Positions 57,222 through 64,000 of a stretch of 64,000 nucleotides of DNA are shown here, piece by piece. A program made the translations under genes and the position numbers. The notes beneath the pieces were generated by a model that was given only the letters and a program-made list of their open reading frames with translations, did no database searches and had not been told where the DNA came from. Within the stretch, counting starts at the first letter, position 1. Every line of letters begins with the position of its first letter. Source of the stretch: Larix kaempferi (lineage: Eukaryota > Streptophyta > Pinopsida > Pinales > Pinaceae); assembly GCA_027924585.1 (NCBI GenBank), contig BSBM01000753.1:25424001-25488000 (forward strand), written 5' to 3'.

Positions 57222-58780
57222 ATGACTTTGGCATTTTTTTTTCAAAATATAGAACACATAATTGTTGTTTAGAGTATAATGAAGTATATTTGTTGCTTTG
57301 ATGGAATTCTGAAAATGACTAGATAGGCCTTCTTGCACTGCTCTTTGCATATGAAAAGCTCTTTTGAAGCAATAGATGTAATAGTTAAAGCATAATTTGC
57401 ACATCTTGATTTACGTAATAATCTTGTTTTCAGATTATCCAATTCTCCCCAATGGAAAACATATTTAGGAGAAACCATTTTCACACTTTTTACCGTCTGT
57501 ATAGGGTGTGTATCTATGGTCTTAATGTAGGAGGTGTGGAGGTTTCCCAATTTATGCTTAATATCCTTATTCCATGGTTTCTTCATGTGAAATATTTAAA
57601 TGTTTATTCTTTATCTACATTAGTTGGACTTATACACCTTCATCATAGGGCGAAAAACTAGGATATAACTTTCTCATTAAGTGAAGCTTGATCTTCAAAA
57701 TTTTAGTCCATATGGAAAAAATTTCCATTCGCTCAGTCAATATCTGGTTTCTAATCTAAGTTCTCCGCAAATTATCGTATGACTATCTACGTTGTCTATT
57801 GGTTAGAGTCATACGATGTTTATGGTGATTAGGGTTTCCCTAAGATTTCATGGCGATTAGGGTTTTCAGGGTTCCTTAGTGCTACAGAGTATACTCGATA
57901 TCTCGGGTGAGTTATGAAATTGGCCTTAAAATAGATGGTTTCCGTCAATATAAGGATAATACTCAGTCCTCGGGCGTGTCATCTGTTAATAGATTTTTTT
58001 GGCGGAATCGGTTTACCCTGGTATAAAAAAGTTGGTGACTGATTTTCACCATTGGTATTGTTCCATAAGATGGAATCTGTAAAACCCTTTACATTTAGTG
58101 GACATAGCTATCCACCTTCTCCTTGGCGTTACTTGTGCCAGCTCAATATGGATATTTAGACGGAGAATGAATCACGAATACTCTTACATATGTATCGTAA
58201 AGATCCGCCGGTGGGGCTCGTTACTCAAAACTATTGATCTTATTACAACGCATGCGTTATAATACAACGGAAGCATTATATTACAACTACTAAAAACTAT
58301 TATTACAACGGAAGCGTTATATTACAACTACTGAAAACTTCCGCTACGCCACTATGTTACATTTTGATGGCATATCCGGAGTTGGAGAAAGAAAATAATA
58401 ATAATAAAAAAATGATAGATGACAGATATCTGAAAATTAAATGTCAGAAACATTAATGAGGAGGATAAATCTGAGCCATGCAGGTCCGTCATAATGAAAT
58501 CGATCATTCATGATATCGAATAATTTGTGCACTTATTGTTATTATCCCACGCGTATGCCATTAGTTATGTGATGCCAAGGCTGCTCCACTTCACTCTACA
58601 AATCAAAAGAAATTAATTGCACGCACGCTCAGAAACTGTAGATGTGGAAGCAGTGGAGTATTTCTGAGTGGGTGGAAAGGCGCAGTAAAACTAACAGTAT
58701 AGAAGCCCTCTTGAGGTGTTATTGTGGCTGATTGCCTGAAAGATTGCTTCGCATAGATATAAAGACCGTTTCACGGCCTA
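57222..58780. other. Sequence right of the palindrome, no gene supported
   Basis: 57,222-57,400 echoes phrases of the arm's outer end (GGCATTTTTTTT, CTTCTTGCACTGCTCTTTGC), so the outer end may lie in diverged tandem repeats. 58,236-58,335 holds about two and a half units of TTATTACAACGGAAGCGTTA. Two short GATTAGGGTTT phrases at about 57,826 and 57,856 are not a telomere array. Confidence 0.45.
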
Positions 58781-58789
58781 TACTTGCAG

Positions 58790-58912
58790 ACGTTATACAA
58801 GCCTGAGAAGAAGAATACCAAGGATGTATTCAATATTCATGCAATGATTGTGAATAATAGAAAGGTTCTTTCCCTTGGTTATATCAAAGTTGTGGCACCT
58901 CCAGATTTGTAG
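58790..58912 (+). pseudogene. Possible terminal exon of an unidentified gene
   Basis: An acceptor-like TATACTTGCAG precedes 41 codons in frame to a TAG: TLYKPEKKNTKDVFNIHAMI, then VNNRKVLSLGYIKVVAPPDL. It is protein-like with no stop, but I do not recognise the family, and no upstream exons are evident. It may be an exon stranded from a decayed gene. Confidence 0.35.
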
Positions 58913-59374
58913 TGAATAACCAGAGCGCCGCAGCATCTCTCGGCCTGTCTGGCTGTGTGTAACAATAACAGCATTATAAGTTGATTGATGGTAGCTGATT
59001 TTAAGACAAACTTCAATAGCTAAGATTTTTATTCACAATTCTGGATGTTGTTTTAAGGCGCTGTGCAACAGAATTCTAGAAGGGTATACCAAAAATATTT
59101 AAAAATTAAAGTATCTCAGGGCAATCTGATGCATTGATAAAAAGGGGATAACCCGATCTATGGATGATCATTTGACATAATGATTGGACACTTCCAGAAT
59201 GCCCGAAGGTAAAACTTAGGGAAAATGTTGAAGGTTTGACAGAACTCCAAATCGTTGTTATTTCTTTCTTTTTTTAATCACTAAAACCTCATATCTCTCA
59301 ATTATGGAGGTCACTTGTTACCTGGATTATGTGGTCGCTGGAACTCATGTAGTTAGAGATTATTATTTTTTTTT

Positions 59375-59731
59375 GCACTGAAGTTACACAAGGGGCAGAT
59401 CAGAATATTTTTGAGAGGTAATAGAATAGCAACATGGAATCATAGCCTAGGGATTCATACAATGAAGATGAAGACAAATATCCCATGGAAGATGCAATAA
59501 ATGTTAAAGTTTGCAGAGACACAGAATAGAGTAGAAACATAAAAGGGCATATTGATCGCCTTCTCCTTATTAAACACACCTATATATAGTTTAGCATAAG
59601 ACCAAAACTAATGGCTAATACTATGGACCAGTGTAAACCATGGGTCAACAAATGACCTAACTCAAGTAACTTAGGACCATTGACTCAACTAACTAACCAA
59701 CTTAGGACCATTGAGATTACAACTCTTAACA
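59375..59731 (-). mobile_element. Ty1/copia 3' LTR
   Basis: On minus the LTR begins TGTTAAGAGTTGTAATCTCA at 59,731, right after the purine tract GATTAAGGGGG. A TATA-like CTATATATAG lies at about 59,579-59,590. The far end is uncertain (about 59,375). Host ORF and LTR overlap by the stop codon (TGT TAA), which is common in copia elements. Confidence 0.65.
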
Positions 59732-60275
59732 AACCCCCTTAATCTCAAGTGGGATGGTGTGGTCAGCACTATCAATGCCTAAGTGCTTCCTCTGAAACTC
59801 AAATGTGGATGTTCCCAAGGGTTTGGTAAACATATCAACAAGCTGCTCCTTAGAGCCACAAAAAAGGCCACAAAACAGCAAAGTGGTCTCTCCATTATTG
59901 ACTAACTCACGTATGAAGTGATAGCTAGTGTCAATGTGTTTACTCTTCCTATGAAATACATTATGCTTAGACGTAGCAGAACTGTTGTCACAATAGATGG
60001 TTGTTGGTTCTGTTTCTGTATGTCCTATGTCCTTCAAGAGTCTTCTGAGCCAAACTACATGGCACGATGTTGTAGTTGCTGCAATATATTATGTAGTTGC
60101 TACAATATATTATGTTTTTGCTGAAGACATGCTCACAATACGTTGTTTCTAAGAAGCCCAAGAAATAAGACTGGTATTAAGATGGAAAGCATAACCAGAT
60201 GTGCTTTTCCTATCATCAATACTACCTCCAAAATCATTGTCAATGAGTGTACCAAAGTCCATAATCAATTGTACC
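59726..60275 (-). pseudogene. Ty1/copia RNase H, C-terminal end of pol
   Basis: On minus: DNDFGGSIDDRKSTSGYAFH, SLISWAS, a stop (TAG), KQRIVSMSSAK, a small insertion with a 20-base doubling (TACATAATATATTG, TACAACATC), VVWLRRLLKDIGHTETEP, IYCDNSSAT (RNase H Asp), HRKSKHIDTSYHFIRELV, a short duplication (LLFCGLFCGSKEQL), VDMFTKPLG and KHLGI. This is the standard end of copia pol. The rest of the element (gag, integrase, RT) is absent upstream, which passes into tandem repeats at about 60,290. Confidence 0.87.
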
Positions 60276-60304
60276 TGCAACATACACAACAAGAAAAGCC
60301 ATGT

Positions 60305-60480
60305 TTTAGCACCACAAATTAGCACCACTTATATTTTATGGTGTTAAGGTGGTGTTATTAGCACCAATTACAATTTTGTGGTGTTAAAGTGGTGATATTA
60401 GCATCACTTACATGTTGTGGTGTTAAGGTGGTGGTATTAGCACCACTTATAATTTGTGGTGTTAAAATGGTGTTAATATT
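60305..60480. repeat. Short tandem repeat with TTAGCACCACTTATA
   Basis: About three and a half units of roughly 56 bases reading TTAGCACCACTTATATTTTA, TGGTGTTAAGGTGGTG, starting near 60,317, 60,358, 60,396 and 60,437 with slippage. Confidence 0.75.
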
Positions 60481-61960
60481 TGTTAATATTATTAGAAATT
60501 GAGTTTCTCCATAAGAAAAATGAGATGTTGGCAAGTACCATAAATGGTGCTAAGTTATTATTTGTCACATGGACATGTCCATGTAGGATTTGATTATGAG
60601 GATTTGCACCATAAAACATAATTATTTTATAAATAGCTTAATTAAATTATTTTATTATTCATTCAAATAAGTGATCAAGATTCATTTATGAGCTTTTACA
60701 CCACAATCACAACAAATTCATTTGTTTTTTTTTTGCTATTTGTTTTTACACCACAATCACAAGATTCATTTATGAGGTTTTGCATCACAATTTTCTAAAT
60801 AATTCAATTCCATTATTAAATTTTAATATTATTTACATAAATAAATACATAAGATTCTTAATATTGACAAATAATAAAAAAACAACAATTTTTAATTTAT
60901 TACTATTATAAAGTAGTAATAAAATTTATTTGAATTGATAATTTATTATTAAATTGAAAAAAAAATGTATTTAACTAGTGAAATTGATTTGTGATGAACT
61001 TCTGAAATTTATTGATAGACATTAGTGTCATTATTAGTTTTTAGCACAAAGCATGGATCTCCTATCCATAGACATGTTCAAAGGGGAAAACCTCTAGCTT
61101 TGGCCCTAAAAGAAACTTTCACGAATCTAGGACCAAAAAAAGACACTTCAAAGGTCACCACACATCTTCTTAAGAATATTCTTGGCTTCTACATATGGGC
61201 ATGACACAATTATAAGGTTTTAATGAGTAATCATAAAGCTAGAAAAATATCATCTTGGGAAGTACCATATAGTGGTGTTAAATGCTTTTCTATAGCATGG
61301 ACATCTACAAATAGGATTTAATTATGATAATTTGTACCACAAATACAACAACATCAAAAAGTAATTATTTTGTAAATAACTTAATTCATTTTTTGTTTCA
61401 TTCAATAAATGCTCAAGATTAATGTATAGGGTTTTACACCATAATCACCACAAATTCAATTATTTATTTTTTTAACTATTTAAGCAAATAAATTCACATC
61501 GTTTGTTTATGAGGCTCTACACCACAACCCTGAGAAGTTCACAAATAATTATTTTATAAATAATTCATTAATTCATTTTTAATATTATTTAAATAAATAA
61601 ATACCTAAGATTCTTAATATTGAAAAATAATTAAATGCAACCATTTTTAATTTATTATTATTATAAAATAGTAATAAAAGTGATTTGAATTGAAATTCCA
61701 TTATTCAATTGAGTTATTTTTATTTATTTTATTAAATTTCTTGATAGATATTAGTATCATTATTAGGTTTTGAGCAAAAGGCATGGGTCTCAAATCCTTG
61801 GATATGATAGAGGAAGGAAACCTCTACATGGGGCCCTAAAATAAGATTTTAGGAATCTAGGACCAATAGATATGGTCGACACACATGTCTTGTTGAAAAT
61901 ATTCTTAGTCTCTATGTGTAGGCATTAATCTCATTTTAAGGTTTTGATTACTAGTGATGG
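60481..61960. repeat. Diverged tandem repeat of about 725 bp
   Basis: The text from about 61,020 (ATTAGTGTCATTATTAG, GGCCCTAAAAGAA, GAATATTCTTGGCTTCTACA) returns at about 61,748 (ATTAGTATCATTATTAG, GGCCCTAAAATAA, AAATATTCTTAGTCTCTATG). AT-rich flanks with CACCACAATCACAA phrases are also repeated. No gene seen. Confidence 0.7.
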
Positions 61961-64000
61961 GTTTAGTACCCCTCGATCTAGTTAAGAGAAGAAATTTAAG
62001 TCTTAGGCTAAATGAAGCTTCTAGGTGTGTAGCGATAATAATGATGTGTTGATCTAATGAAATTGACCTTTTGAAAGGAACCATGTGGAATTATAAAAGG
62101 ATATAGTGGGGAATTGGATGAAATAAAACTATGTATAAGTCTTTGGGGCATATACGTGATTAAGGAAGGAAACCTAGGACTTGGATGTTAGAGTAAACCT
62201 ATAAGCATATAAGAATTAGCAAGTATACCTTAAAACACCACATGAGACCTCTTAAAGGTATCCATGGCCTAATATTGGGGGTATCAATGTCACTAAGAGG
62301 TTTTAAATACTATATATGGGTGTCAAGACCCTTGACATGTTTGAGGGAGAAAATCCATGCCTTAGCGCCTAATAAAATATTGTGGGCATCCAAGGCAAAA
62401 AAAACATCTTGAACCACTACACATTTCCTATTGGGGGTATTATCTACCTCTAAGTGAGGACATCAACACCATTATGAGGTTTTTGCTAGTAATTATGGCT
62501 ATTACGGTTTTGTATAATGTTATAGGAAGAAACATGGACCTTAGGCCATAATGGAATCTTTGAAACACACCAATGAACTCCCAATGTTATCCTTGGAAGA
62601 TGAGTGTTGATATAAGTGACACCGGGTATTTGTCCTAAAACCTTAGACATAGTCATCAGAGAAATCACAGGACTTAGTCCATAAAGGAAATTTTTATGCA
62701 TTTAGGGATAAGAATGATGAATTAAAGTATCACATAGAAGATCATGCATTGTATAGGATATCATTACATTTAAAGTTGGATATGGATGGAAGCATTCAGT
62801 TTTGTGCACTAGGGATGGGTTTCGGACCATGGTTCAGGAAGAAATTAAGGGAATTATACCCTAACATAAGATTATTAGGGTAATGGGAAATGTTCAAGTC
62901 CATGAACCATAGCATACATGTTTAAATTGGACCTTTGGCATAAAATTTGGATATGGGCACAATCGAGAGTTCTTCAATAGTGGCATGGGTTTTAAGGCCA
63001 TAACTGGAGTCATAAGAGGAAGGAAGGAGGATTATGTAGGTGTCCTGTGGACTTGGGATAACATTAGAGGGAAGAAGACCATGTATTTGGCCTTAAAGAA
63101 ACCATTGAATCATCCAAATCTATGAGCAATGCCTTGAAAGACTATGAATGACCTTCTTGGATACCCATGGTGCTATGTATCTAGGCATTTTGGCCTTAGT
63201 TCCTTGGACATGGCTAGTGGAGAAGACTTGAATCATAGTCCCTAAGGGAATATTATATCCATAAATGTATAGAAGGTTTCCTCCACCAACTACATATGGA
63301 CTCTTGAGAGTACAATTAGCTTATGATTGAGAATGTTGATGCCATTCAGTGGTTTTGAGTAGTATCTACATGTCTCAAGAATTTGGGAATGATATTTTAG
63401 GGAGATTACCATTCCTTTATCCCTCAAGAAATTGTTGAGACATCGAAATCCATGAACAATGCCTTGAAGCAACACACATGACTCCTTATGGGCATCCATG
63501 CTAGCATGTATCTAGGTCTTGTGTCCTTGGGGCCTTGAACATGGTCAGTGGAGGATATTTGTGCCTTGGTCCTTAAAGGAAGATTCTAGCCATCCATGGC
63601 TAAGAATGTTTCCTCCACCAACAACCCACGACCTCCTAAGGGTATCATCGGCCTATGGTTGAGGACGTTAATACCGTTAGGTGGTTTTGAGTAGTATGTA
63701 TGTGTCGTAGGGCCTTGGGAATGATATTCTATGGAAGAGGTCAATGTCTCTCATCCTAAAGGAACCCTTGAGGCATTCAGATCCATAAATAATGCCTCAA
63801 AGCACCTCACATAACATCACAAGGGTATCCAGGGTGCTATCATTCAAGTCTTGGGGACTGGCACCTTGGACATTGTCAATAGAGGAGAATTGAACCTTGG
63901 GCCTAAAGGAACATTCTATCCATCTAGGGATAAGAAAACTTCCTACAACAAGTCATGTCCTACTAATGTGATTGGTTTCTAAGGGTGCTATTTGTTAGGT
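61961..64000. repeat. Diverged satellite-like repeats to the window end, about 331 bp period
   Basis: CCTCCACCAAC recurs at about 63,281 and 63,615 and as CCTACAACAAG at about 63,943. CCTAAAGGAA-like words fall at about 63,422, 63,570, 63,755 and 63,903, giving alternating gaps near 148 and 185, as in a dimeric satellite. Older, more decayed units seem to extend back to about 62,000. Short frames here have no domain. Confidence 0.65.

Noticed and set aside
57826-57870. Telomere-like GATTAGGGTTT phrases
   Set aside because: Only two scattered occurrences, with no array of the plant telomere unit.

Overview
The window looks like gymnosperm, most likely conifer, intergenic DNA. It is AT-rich, has almost no intact genes, and is packed with old broken retroelements. 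One of these is a Penelope-like element with a GIY-YIG endonuclease; among plants such elements are known from conifers, where they are called Dryads. The genus cannot be named from the sequence alone.

The dominant structure is a very large inverted repeat. The left arm (1 to about 23,218) is the reverse complement of the right arm (about 39,394 to 57,221), around a 16 kb loop. The left arm is cut by the window edge, so the palindrome may be longer. Arms differ by one or a few per cent where compared by eye. Two changes break the symmetry: a 6.6 kb tandem duplication in the left arm only (copy A about 6,711-13,312, copy B about 13,313-19,806), and a Penelope-like insertion in the right arm only (about 42,150-44,037). 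Both touch the same TAA/TTA microsatellite.

From outside inwards each arm holds: unassigned AT-rich sequence; an LTR about 1 kb long; a long non-coding 3' internal region; a broken gag-protease reading frame of Ty3/gypsy type with no reverse transcriptase or integrase before its LTR, split by a 1 kb hAT-like element with an 8-bp target duplication; a non-LTR (L1-type) retrotransposon part (ORF1 with zinc knuckle, then endonuclease) fused directly to that gag; a gypsy reverse-transcriptase fragment in opposite orientation; the microsatellite; and AT-rich minisatellites.

The loop (23,219-39,393) carries AT-rich tandem repeats, a small serine-rich-type plant gene (25,532-25,795, minus), a 2-oxoglutarate dioxygenase pseudogene (26,608-27,217, plus) flanked by 31-bp direct repeats, doubled chromovirus integrase remains (about 31,290-33,180, minus), and two blocks (34,065-34,752 and 36,530-39,394) of a striking short palindromic satellite centred on AAGCTT. 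The second block abuts the inner end of the right arm.

Right of the palindrome (57,222-64,000) are a possible terminal exon, the 3' end of a Ty1/copia element with its LTR, and diverged tandem repeats that run to the window end. Nothing here works as an operon or pathway. The coherent story is repeat biology: inverted duplication, tandem duplication, insertions and satellite growth.
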